A stretch of 20,263 nucleotides of DNA from contig JACOWJ010000052.1 in the NCBI GenBank assembly GCA_016176845.1, forward strand, positions 1 through 20,263. Direction: 5' to 3'. A model generated the notes under the pieces. That model was not told where the DNA came from, did not search any database, and saw only the letters and a program-made list of their open reading frames with translations. The position numbers and the translations under genes are program-made. Origin of the DNA: Nitrospinota bacterium (lineage in GTDB: Bacteria > 2-12-FULL-45-22 > JACOWJ01). Position 1 is the stretch's first letter. The number at the start of each line of letters is the position of its first letter. Below are positions 6,532 to 13,675 of this stretch, piece by piece.

Positions 6532-7380
6532 ATGAAAAAGCCATGCATCTCCATGGGCATCCTTATGATCCCGATGATCTTCTTTTTCCTGCCGATCCTG
6601 TCCGCCTGCATCTCCGCCGACTCCAAAGAAGAAGAAGCTACAGAAGTGATCCTGGGCAAGATGATCTTTATCCCGGAGGGGGAGTTCACCATGGGCAGCG
6701 ATGACCCCGAATTGCGGGGCTACTTCGACATCTGGGGGGGCAAGGCCAGATTTCAAAAGCCGGTCGGAACCGCTCGGAAGGTCCACGTGAAGGGCTTTTA
6801 CATCGATTCCCACGAGGTCACTCAGGGGCAGTACAAGAAGTTCATCGACGACACGCATTATCCCCCGCCCTCTTACTGGGAGAACGGGACCTTCCCGGCA
6901 GGAAAAGAGAACCACCCCGTTCATAGCGTGAGCTGGTCGGATGCCCGGGCCTATGCCAGGTGGGCGGGCAAACGGCTCCCCACCGAAGAGGAGTGGGAAA
7001 AGGCCGCCCGGGGGGGAGATCTGCGAGTTTTCCCATGGGGCAACCAGCCCGAGGGGGCCATGGCGCAGTTGTGGAAAACGGCCTGGGGAAAGACCGAAGG
7101 GCCCCAACCCATCGGAAAGTTCAAATTCGATAAGAGCCCCTATGGAGTGAGGGACATGGCGAGCAACCTGATGGAGTGGACCGCTTCGACCTATGAGTAC
7201 CAAGGGGTGGTCACCCAAGGCCGCGCATGGGAGGAGAGCAGCTCCGGGACGGAGATCGTCGTCAAAGGAGGGAATTGGAGCTCTGAAATGGCTGATGGCA
7301 TGATCTCGCGCAAGATCCTGGCTCCGCCGGGTGAGATCAGCAATGGGATCGGCTTTCGGTGCGTGAAAGATGCCAAATGA
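6532..7380 (+). CDS. SUMF1/FGE-domain lipoprotein, likely not a formylglycine-generating enzyme
   Basis: The 282-residue protein begins with a lipoprotein signal: a long hydrophobic stretch and the lipobox LSAC with Cys26. The rest is a sulfatase-modifying-factor fold: MIFIPEGEFTMGSDD (about 44-58), FYIDSHEVTQGQYKKF (89-104), VSWSDARAYARWAGKRLPTE (133-152) followed by EEWEKAARGG, then VVKGGNWSS (243-251) and GFRCVKD near the end. The paired catalytic cysteines of true FGE are absent: the stretch after GGNWSS has none. It is therefore more like the large group of SUMF1-domain envelope proteins of unknown or ligand-binding role. GGAGG lies 6 nt before the ATG, a strong start. It is probably tethered on the periplasmic side of a membrane and lies between the Uma2 and MMPL genes. 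Confidence 0.85.
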   Translation: MKKPCISMGILMIPMIFFFLPILSACISADSKEEEATEVILGKMIFIPEGEFTMGSDDPELRGYFDIWGGKARFQKPVGTARKVHVKGFYIDSHEVTQGQYKKFIDDTHYPPPSYWENGTFPAGKENHPVHSVSWSDARAYARWAGKRLPTEEEWEKAARGGDLRVFPWGNQPEGAMAQLWKTAWGKTEGPQPIGKFKFDKSPYGVRDMASNLMEWTASTYEYQGVVTQGRAWEESSSGTEIVVKGGNWSSEMADGMISRKILAPPGEISNGIGFRCVKDAK

Positions 7381-7423
7381 ACGCCGCCTTGCTCCGTTGG
7401 AGCAGGATGAGCAGCCCTTTCAT

Positions 7424-7451
7424 TTTTGAATTTTGAATTTTCAATTTTCAA
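7424..7451. repeat. Heptamer array TTTTGAA x2, TTTTCAA x2
   Basis: Four in-phase 7-bp units fill the gap before the MMPL gene. The TTTTCAA units match the array at 1400-1434, which is likewise just upstream of a gene start. Confidence 0.85.
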
Positions 7452-7453
7452 TT

Positions 7454-7472
7454 CGACATTCCTCGAATGTCG
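7454..7472 (+). promoter_or_regulatory. Perfect 8-bp hairpin just upstream of the MMPL start
   Basis: CGACATTC (7454-7461) pairs with GAATGTCG (7465-7472) around a CTC loop. It ends about 6 nt before the weak ribosome binding site (AGGTG near 7479) of the transporter gene, so in the mRNA it could tune translation or processing. It could also be an attenuating structure after the SUMF1 gene. Confidence 0.45.
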
Positions 7473-7489
7473 TCAAGTAGGTGCGAAAA

Positions 7490-9847
7490 ATGGACGTATT
7501 TGCCCGGCTCTTCGCCCGGAACGTCATCCGACTCCGGTGGCCCTTGTTCTTCCTGGTCCTTGCCCTTACGCTCTTTTTCTCCTATCAGCTGAGGAAGATC
7601 TCCCTCGACCAGCACCTGACGGAGATCGCCCCCGAGGGGCACCCCTACGTCCAGCTCAATCGATACATGACCGGCGTCTTCGGCGGGTATGCCATGGTCC
7701 AGATTGCCATGGAGGTCCGGCAGGGCGAGGTATTCGATCCCAAGTCCCTGGGCAAGCTCTACCGCATCCAGCAGCAGTTGGAGCACTTGAGCGGCGTCGT
7801 GCCCGGAGGTGTCGTCTCCATCGTATCCCGGAAGCTCAAACATGTCTATGCGACCACGGATGAGCATGGCTACCCGATGCTGACCACCGAAAGTCTGAAG
7901 GATATGGTGGAACGGGTCTTCCGTGGGCCCCGTGGGGACGGCGTGGAGGGAACAAGTTACCGCCGCACCTTGCTGAACGACGAGCGGATCTATGGCCCTC
8001 TGATCTCCCGCGATCGGAAATCGACGGTCATTCAGGTTCAGTTCTTCTCGGATAAAGATTACCTCTATCTCTTCAACCAGGTGAAACAGATCATCGAGAA
8101 GGAGGGAGATTCCCACACCCGGTTCTTCCTTTCCGGGAGGCCCATCGCCATGGGATATCTATACACCCACATGCGGGAGATGATTCTCCTCTTTGCCCTG
8201 GCGATCGGGATCACCATGGTCCTGCTCCTCTTCGCCTTCGGCACGGCCCGGGGGGTATTGATCCCCCTGTGGGCCGGCCTGGTCACCGTCGTATGGGGCC
8301 TGGGCAGCGAGGCGCTCTTGGGGATCCAGATCGACATCATGAGCATCATCGTGCCCTTCATGATCATGGCGATCGAGGTGAGCCACTCGGTCCAGATCCT
8401 CAATCGGTACTACGAGGAGTTCGACCGGTGGAGAGACAATCAGAAGGCGGCCGAGGAGGCCCTGGCGCACCTCTTCGTCCCTGGCCTCTCCTCGATCATC
8501 ACGGATGGGGCCGGGTTCGCCACGTTGTTGATCGTCCCGTTCCGGTTGATCCAGATGATGGCGGGCCTGGCGACCTATGGGGTCCTGCGGATCCTGCTCA
8601 CTACCATCGTCTTCCTGCCGGCCTTCCTGGCGATCCTGCCCGCCCCCAGCGAGAAGGAGCTGGCCCGGTTCAAGAGCCGGGGGCAGTTCTTGGGGAAGAT
8701 CCTGGAGCGGATCGCCCTGATCTCTTACCACCGCAAGGGTCTGGTGGGGGCCCTGGCCCTGATCCTTCTGGCCATCGGGATCGCCGGCGCCGCCCGCCTG
8801 GAGGTGGGCGAAATGCAGCCCGGCTCCCCCATCTTCTGGCAGAGCTCGGAATACAACCGGGCCGAGGCCATCAACAACCATTTCACGGGGACCAATCCCT
8901 ACCAGTTGTACATCGAGGGACAGCGGGAGTTCGACCTGTGGGATCCGCAGGTGGTCCGGAAGATCCACCGCCTGCAGCGCCACCTGGAGGAGCGGGAAGA
9001 TATCCGGGGAAGCCGCTCTTACGTGGACGTGCTGATCAGCATGAACCGGGTCTCCCACGATAACGACCCCCGCTGGGAGATCCTCCCTAAGGAGCGGAGG
9101 CTCATCGCGGAGTACCTGGAGAGGTTCTCGCGATCCGGGGGGCCGGAGGCTTCCAAGGGCTACTTCGAGATGGATTTTCGCGAGGCGAACCTGACGCTCT
9201 TCGTCAAGGATCACCGGGGCCAGACCATCCGCGAGATCCTCCGGGACACCGACGAGTTCCTGGCGAAAAGCCCGGAAAACGTCTGCGTCGATATCAAGCC
9301 GGCGGCCGGGATCATCGGGGTCTATGCCGCCATCATGGAGGAGATCAAGCGGGGCCAGCTGGGGAACTTGCTCCAGATCTCGGCGGTGGTCTTCCTCTTC
9401 TGTCTCTTGACCTTCCGCTCCTTCGTGGCCTCGTTCATGATCCTTTTGACGTTGGGCCTGGGCTGCCTGATCACGTATGCAGTGATGGGATATGGGCGGA
9501 TTGGGCTGTTTATCTATACCCTTCCCATCGCTTCCTTGGGCATGGGCCTCGGGGTGGACTATGCACTCTACGTGGTCAGCCGGTTAAAAGAGGAGGCCAG
9601 CGCGGAGCCAGACCTGGAAAAGGCCTGGGTAAAAGCGATGACCACCTCCGGCGGGGCGATCTTCTACACGGCGATGTCGATCGCCGTCGGAGTAGCCACC
9701 CTCCTTCTCTCTGGTATCCGGTTCCAGGCGATCATGGGGGGGATGCTTACCGTGGTGACGTTCGTCAATATGGTGGGGGCCTTGCTCTTCCTGCCAGCCC
9801 TCATCGCATGGGCTCGTCCGCGATTTTTGGTGAACGGAAAGCAGTAA
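7490..9847 (+). CDS. MMPL/RND-superfamily inner-membrane transporter
   Basis: The 785-residue protein has the duplicated RND layout. A first membrane helix (about 14-32) is followed by a large periplasmic loop, a six-helix bundle (about 218-390), a second periplasmic loop, and a second bundle (about 620-780). Signature elements are IMAIEVSHSVQILNRYYEE in the first half (about 291-309) and GLGVDYALYVVSRLKEE in the second (about 685-701), the Gly-x-Asp-Tyr-(A/S) motif of MMPL and hydrophobe/amphiphile efflux-3 proteins. The first half has Glu-Val-Ser-His where an Asp is usual, so proton coupling may rest mainly on the second half. I chose the ATG at 7490; a GTG at 7481 is an alternative. With DUF1329 and DUF1302 nearby, it is likely the energy-driven part of a lipid or hydrophobic-compound export path. 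Confidence 0.92.
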   Translation: MDVFARLFARNVIRLRWPLFFLVLALTLFFSYQLRKISLDQHLTEIAPEGHPYVQLNRYMTGVFGGYAMVQIAMEVRQGEVFDPKSLGKLYRIQQQLEHLSGVVPGGVVSIVSRKLKHVYATTDEHGYPMLTTESLKDMVERVFRGPRGDGVEGTSYRRTLLNDERIYGPLISRDRKSTVIQVQFFSDKDYLYLFNQVKQIIEKEGDSHTRFFLSGRPIAMGYLYTHMREMILLFALAIGITMVLLLFAFGTARGVLIPLWAGLVTVVWGLGSEALLGIQIDIMSIIVPFMIMAIEVSHSVQILNRYYEEFDRWRDNQKAAEEALAHLFVPGLSSIITDGAGFATLLIVPFRLIQMMAGLATYGVLRILLTTIVFLPAFLAILPAPSEKELARFKSRGQFLGKILERIALISYHRKGLVGALALILLAIGIAGAARLEVGEMQPGSPIFWQSSEYNRAEAINNHFTGTNPYQLYIEGQREFDLWDPQVVRKIHRLQRHLEEREDIRGSRSYVDVLISMNRVSHDNDPRWEILPKERRLIAEYLERFSRSGGPEASKGYFEMDFREANLTLFVKDHRGQTIREILRDTDEFLAKSPENVCVDIKPAAGIIGVYAAIMEEIKRGQLGNLLQISAVVFLFCLLTFRSFVASFMILLTLGLGCLITYAVMGYGRIGLFIYTLPIASLGMGLGVDYALYVVSRLKEEASAEPDLEKAWVKAMTTSGGAIFYTAMSIAVGVATLLLSGIRFQAIMGGMLTVVTFVNMVGALLFLPALIAWARPRFLVNGKQ

Positions 9848-9866
9848 ACCATAAGGAGGATTTGCC

Positions 9867-10309
9867 ATGAGAAAAGGGGTTGTGTCGGTCATCCTGGGCT
9901 GCAGTCTGCTTTTCCTATTCGCATGGATCAACACCCTGCAGGCTCAAGAAAAGAAGAGGGTCCCTCCGGAGAAGATCAAAGGGGAGGAGATCGGCTACCA
10001 AATCGTAACGGTGAACGATGTTAAAGGAGTACGCCCTTTGAACATCAAGGCGAAGAAGGGCACTGCCATGATCTGGCTCAATGATGGGTACTCTCCTTTG
10101 AGCATCACGTTCAAGGGAGAACAGAAGGAGAACCGGTCAATTTTGTGGTGGGACCCGATGGAAGCTTCGTATCGACCTGGATCCCCAACGGGTCCACGGC
10201 CAGTCTCTGCTTTATCGAGTCGGGGAAGTATAAATATGATGTGGCCTTCAGCTTCCCGGGAGACCCGGGAACTGCCCGGAACACCACGGCAACCATCACG
10301 ATTGAATAG
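9867..10309 (+). CDS. Secreted cupredoxin-like protein with an apparent -1 frameshift
   Basis: A strong AAGGAGGA lies 5 nt before the ATG, 19 bp after the transporter stop. Residues 1-26 form a Sec signal peptide ending LQA. The first frame gives strands such as IKAKKGTAMIWLNDGYSPLS to about 10118, a typical cupredoxin start. After that the same frame becomes non-protein-like and runs to 10367. The -1 frame from about 10121 gives EPVNFVVGPDGSFVSTWIPN, then ASLCFIESGKYKYDVAFSFP and a stop at 10309, the expected end of the same beta-sandwich. The break lies between 10112 and 10132 in an A/G-rich tract and is either a real mutation or a base missing from the sequence. The reconstructed protein is about 146 residues. 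The usual His-Cys-His-Met copper ligands are not visible, so it may not bind copper. Confidence 0.72.
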
Positions 10310-10324
10310 AGGTGGAGTCGATCG

Positions 10325-11545
10325 ATGTGCCTCTGGCATAAACCAGCAAATGGTCATGGCCAGGTAGCCCTGGCCGCCCTTGAGAATGAAAATCGACTCC
10401 AGAGAGACTCGGGCATTTTCACGGTTAACCTTCGGGAGATCGCTGCGCTGGCCATGGCCCTTTTCATCCTCGCTCTCTGGGGGACGCGATCCCCCCTGTA
10501 TGCCCTGGATGCCTACTGGGAGGAAAAGCTCGTCAAAGGGATAGAAGGCTGGATGGTCAGCCCGCTCTTTGAATTAAAGGAAATTTCCAAGAGGTCGGGG
10601 GAATACAACCAGTTCGTGAAGAGGGTGAAAAGCCTTCCGGAATGGCTGGAGAACCCCGTCGATCTGGACCAGGTCAAGAGGAGGCTGCCCCCATTCGAGC
10701 AAACCCTTCTTCGCGACCTCAAGGTTTACAATGAGCAGAAGATTCCCTCCCTGGGAATATTTAACACCCAATGGACAGAGGTGTTGGCGAACCCGGTCAA
10801 CTTGAAAGAGGTCGAGAACATCTTCCGGAGGATCAACCAATCCCTTAACGGCGAGCAGAAACAGAAATCTCGGACGGAGAAGATCTGTAAGGCCTGCGTA
10901 AAAGAACTGAAGGACTTGCTGGGAGAGATCCCCCTGTTCACGCTGGAGTTTAAAGCCGCCTTCTCCTATGGCCGGGGCCAGGAGGCGACTTACCGAGGAA
11001 ATCGCCTGGTGGCTGGATTGATCGAGCATTATAAGGACTTCCATACGGTGGAGCTCCAGGCGTTTTCCCAAGATCACCAAAGTCTCGTGAGTTTTGCCGG
11101 GCATAGAGTAATCGAGGGAAACGCAAGTGCGGAGCCCAGCTATGCCTTTTCCCTGGACCCTCCCCCCGCATCCGTCCACCCGGCCTGGAAGGCCCTGGAG
11201 CCTATCCCCTCCTCCCAAGGGTTGAAGTTTATTAGTTATTTTTCCCTGAAGGGCTTCGATAAGCGGGATAAAGGAAAGGATCTGGCCTGGGCCCTGCTGG
11301 TCTTCGATCGTAAGGAGGAAGCCCAAAAGTTCTGGAAGGAGGGGAAAAAGATCCAACGGAAAGGCGAAAAGGAGTTCGCTTACCTCACTCTGGAGAGGAT
11401 TTCCTGGCAAGGAGCGAAAAGTAAGCCTTCCGTTTATGGGGGCCCCTTTGGCCCGTATATCCTTTTGGTGCAAACCCAAGGAAATCGAGGGACGGGAGAG
11501 GAGGAGGTCGATTACCTTTTGGGCAGGCTGACTCGACCGAAATAG
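10325..11545 (+). CDS. Unrecognised exported or membrane-anchored protein
   Basis: The ORF has 406 codons, with GAGGTGGAG 8 nt before the ATG and only 15 bp after the reconstructed cupredoxin-like stop, so it is the last gene of that operon. Residues 1-36 are a polar leader, 37-58 a hydrophobic segment (IAALAMALFILALWG), followed by Ser-Pro-Leu-Tyr-Ala, a possible signal peptidase site, so this is either a signal peptide with a long N-region or a signal anchor. Residues about 60-200 are helical and charged, with a CxxC pair (Cys188, Cys191). Residues about 205-400 look mixed alpha/beta, with the Gly/Pro-rich stretch KPSVYGGPFGPYILLVQT near the end. I do not recognise a family. Context suggests a periplasmic accessory of the MMPL transporter. 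It ends 34 bp from the convergent glnS stop. Confidence 0.75.
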   Translation: MCLWHKPANGHGQVALAALENENRLQRDSGIFTVNLREIAALAMALFILALWGTRSPLYALDAYWEEKLVKGIEGWMVSPLFELKEISKRSGEYNQFVKRVKSLPEWLENPVDLDQVKRRLPPFEQTLLRDLKVYNEQKIPSLGIFNTQWTEVLANPVNLKEVENIFRRINQSLNGEQKQKSRTEKICKACVKELKDLLGEIPLFTLEFKAAFSYGRGQEATYRGNRLVAGLIEHYKDFHTVELQAFSQDHQSLVSFAGHRVIEGNASAEPSYAFSLDPPPASVHPAWKALEPIPSSQGLKFISYFSLKGFDKRDKGKDLAWALLVFDRKEEAQKFWKEGKKIQRKGEKEFAYLTLERISWQGAKSKPSVYGGPFGPYILLVQTQGNRGTGEEEVDYLLGRLTRPK

Positions 11546-11579
11546 GGCAAGACAGGGGTTAGGGGTTAGTAAAGGGCAA

Positions 11580-13274
11580 TTATTCCGTCTGGCCAGTCTT
11601 GACCATCTTGGCCCAGGTGTCGCGCAGCGGCACGATGAGGTTGAACACCGGCATCCCGGGCTGCGAATCCTTGAGATCGACGACGTAGAACCCCTTCCGC
11701 TCGAATTGGAAGCGATCGCCGGGCCTGGCCTCGGCCAGACTCGGCTCGACCAGTGCCTCTTGGAGCACCTGGAGCGAGCTCGGGTTGAGGTAGGTCTTAA
11801 AGTCGGCCTCACCGCCGGCCGGGTTGGGAACGGTAAACAGCCGGTCGTACAGCCGCAGCGTCGCCTTGAGCGCGTGCGCCGCCGATACCCAGTGGATCGT
11901 GCCGCCGATCTTCCGGCCCTCTGGCAGCGGCGCGTTGAGCGTGTCCGGGTCATAAGTGCAGCGCAGCTCCACGACCTCCCCGGTGCGCTCGTCCTTCACC
12001 ACCCCGGTGCACTGAATCACGTAGCTCCAGCGCAGCCGCACCTCGCGGCCGGGCGACAGGCGATGGAACTTCTTCGGCGGGCTCTCCATGAAGTCGTCGC
12101 GCTCGATATAAATCACACGGCAGAAGGGAAGCTTGCGCAGGCCCATCCGCGGCGGGTCGTCGGGGAAGTTGGGCGCCTCCACCTCCTCGACCCGATCCTC
12201 GGGGTAATTTTCGATCACCACCTTGAGCGGCCGGTGCACGGCCATGACGCGGGGCACCCGCGGGTTGAGATCCTCGCGCACGGTGTTCTCGAGCAGTTCC
12301 ATATCCACCGTGCTGTCGGCGCGGGCGACGCGGATGCGCTCGCAGAATTCCCGAATTGCCTCGGAAGTGTAACCGCGGCGCCTGAGCCCTGCGAGGGTCG
12401 GCATCCGGGGATCGTCCCAGCCCGAAACGTGGCCGTCCCGGACCAGCTCGTTCAGCATGCGCTTGCTCATCACCGCGAAGCTCAGGTTAAGGCGGGCAAA
12501 CTCGATCTGCCGGGGCCGATGCGGAGGGTCGATCTGATCGAGGAACCAGTCATACAGCGGCCGGTGATCTTCGAACTCGAGCGTGCAGATGGAGTGGGTG
12601 ATGCCCTCGATCGCGTCAGACTGGCCATGCGCCCAGTCGTAAGTCGAGTAAATGCACCACCGGTCACCGGTCCGGTGATGGACCTCGTGACGGATGCGGT
12701 ACATGACCGGGTCGCGAAGGTTGAGGTTGGGCGAGGCCATGTCGATCTTAGCCCTGAGCACCCTGGCGCCGTCAGGAAACTCGCCGGCCCTCATGCGCCG
12801 GAACAGATCCAGGTTCTCTTCGACCGACCGGTTGCGGTAGGGTGACTCCTTGCCAGGCTCGGTGAGCGTGCCGCGGGTGTCGCGGATCTGGTCGGCGGTA
12901 AGATCGCAGACATAGGCCTTGCCCGCCCGGATCAGCTTGACCGCCCACTCGTAAAGCTGGTCGAAGTAGTCGGCTGCATGGTAGAGGTGCTCGCCCCAAT
13001 CGAAGCCCAGCCAGCACACGTCCTCCTTGATCGCCTCGATGTACTCGATGTCCTCCTTCAAAGGATTGGTGTCGTCGAAGCGCAGGTGGCAACGGCCGCC
13101 ATAGTCCCGGGCCAGGCCAAAGTTGAGACAAATCGACTTGGCGTGGCCGATATGAAGGTAGCCATTGGGCTCGGGGGGGAAGCGGGTCACCACCCGGCCG
13201 CCGTTCTTGCCGGCGGCGATGTCGGCTTCAATGATCTGGCGGATGAAGTTGCTAAAACGGGTTGGCTCGCTCAA
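11580..13274 (-). CDS. glnS: Glutaminyl-tRNA synthetase
   Basis: The 564-residue protein is close in length to the 554-residue E. coli enzyme and matches its layout. It charges tRNA-Gln directly with glutamine. The class I HIGH signature is at 41-44 in [16 protein letters not shown], the acceptor-binding RFDDTNP follows at 65-71, and the KMSKS-type loop is VMSKR at 268-272. The C-terminal half carries the beta-barrel anticodon-binding domains ([13 protein letters not shown]-like [10 protein letters not shown]). The start is TTG, chosen because the next residues ([17 protein letters not shown]) match the N-terminus of homologues; the frame is open further upstream but has no better start, and the ribosome binding site is weak. 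A tRNA-Gln gene lies 170 bp upstream on the same strand. Presence of GlnRS implies the cell need not rely on the Glu-tRNA-Gln transamidation route. Confidence 0.97.
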   Translation of the reverse strand: MSEPTRFSNFIRQIIEADIAAGKNGGRVVTRFPPEPNGYLHIGHAKSICLNFGLARDYGGRCHLRFDDTNPLKEDIEYIEAIKEDVCWLGFDWGEHLYHAADYFDQLYEWAVKLIRAGKAYVCDLTADQIRDTRGTLTEPGKESPYRNRSVEENLDLFRRMRAGEFPDGARVLRAKIDMASPNLNLRDPVMYRIRHEVHHRTGDRWCIYSTYDWAHGQSDAIEGITHSICTLEFEDHRPLYDWFLDQIDPPHRPRQIEFARLNLSFAVMSKRMLNELVRDGHVSGWDDPRMPTLAGLRRRGYTSEAIREFCERIRVARADSTVDMELLENTVREDLNPRVPRVMAVHRPLKVVIENYPEDRVEEVEAPNFPDDPPRMGLRKLPFCRVIYIERDDFMESPPKKFHRLSPGREVRLRWSYVIQCTGVVKDERTGEVVELRCTYDPDTLNAPLPEGRKIGGTIHWVSAAHALKATLRLYDRLFTVPNPAGGEADFKTYLNPSSLQVLQEALVEPSLAEARPGDRFQFERKGFYVVDLKDSQPGMPVFNLIVPLRDTWAKMVKTGQTE

Positions 13275-13318
13275 GGTCTCGCTTAAGGTTATCGAAGTGT
13301 CATTAAGGACTGGCGACC

Positions 13319-13424
13319 AAATAACTTTCCCATGGTCGAATGGGATAATAGGTTTTAAGTTTTAAGTTTTAGGTTTTAGGGCTTAAAACTTAAAACCTAA
13401 AGGAACCAAATGGGCAAGTTATTT
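13319..13424. repeat. 106-bp nested palindrome between tRNA-Gln and glnS
   Basis: The outer arms AAATAACTTTCCCAT (13319-13333) and ATGGGCAAGTTATTT (13410-13424) match 14 of 15. The inner arms (13349-13366 and 13382-13399) pair over 18 bp without mismatch around a 15-nt loop. The inner part is an in-phase heptamer array: AGGTTTT/AAGTTTT units, the junction AGGGCTT, then AAAACTT and AAAACCT. It would form a long hairpin in RNA. Confidence 0.85.
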
Positions 13425-13444
13425 AGTCCACGATCCTAAGGAAG

Positions 13445-13519
13445 TGGCTGGGGCGGAAGGATTCGAACCTTCAGATGGCGGATCCAGAGTCCGCTGCCTT
13501 GCCGTTTGGCTACGCCCCA
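13445..13519 (-). tRNA. tRNA-Gln (anticodon CUG), CCA encoded
   Basis: The reverse strand folds as a full cloverleaf: acceptor stem TGGGGCG/CGCCCCA, D-arm GCC...GGC, anticodon stem GCGGA/TCCGC around loop CTCTGGA giving anticodon CTG, and T-arm with GGTTCGAATCC. The discriminator base is G, followed by an encoded CCA (13445-13447). The anticodon reads CAG (Gln). It lies upstream of glnS, the gene for its own synthetase, and in the same orientation. Confidence 0.95.
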
Positions 13520-13609
13520 AATATTTTTACCGTGAAAATGCCCGCGCCTTTCTGGAGCCCATTTGCATTCTCGGCGGCGGCCAACTTTGCCTGGCCATGA
13601 TGGTCTGAA

Positions 13610-13639
13610 AAGATACCATCTTGGATCGGAAGAAGTCAA
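13610..13639 (-). promoter_or_regulatory. Candidate sigma70 promoter for tRNA-Gln and possibly glnS
   Basis: On the minus strand, TTGACT (13639-13634) is followed after 18 bp by TATCTT (13615-13610). Transcription would start near 13603, about 84 nt before the tRNA. It sits in the nuoN-tRNA spacer, and no clear terminator separates the tRNA from glnS. Confidence 0.45.
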
Positions 13640-13675
13640 GGGGGTTTTTTCGCTCGATCACCGGTCCCGTAACCC

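Noticed and set aside
8159-9214. A 351-codon open frame on the minus strand
   Set aside because: It is antisense to the MMPL gene, with Asp/Gln/Gly-rich sequence and no start signal.
10112-10132. Programmed -1 frameshifting in the cupredoxin-like gene
   Set aside because: No X-XXY-YYZ slippery heptamer is present in the zero frame, and no stop codon closely follows the shift site, so a mutation or sequence error is more likely.
11555-11568. Two GGGGTTA units between the convergent genes as telomere-like DNA
   Set aside because: Only two copies of the 7-bp unit are present; this is too few to mean more than another short heptamer repeat.
10574-11953. A 459-codon open frame on the minus strand
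   Set aside because: It spans the convergent ends of the exported protein and glnS genes and begins with Arg/Ser/Thr-rich low-complexity sequence; both true genes are well supported.
11706-12845. A 379-codon open frame on the plus strand
   Set aside because: It is the complement of glnS, whose product is unmistakable; the translation has no protein-like domain.
13445-13519. tRNA-Gln as an integration site for the accessory genes
   Set aside because: No integrase and no second copy of the tRNA 3' end were found in the window; the AT-rich island is 8 kb away.
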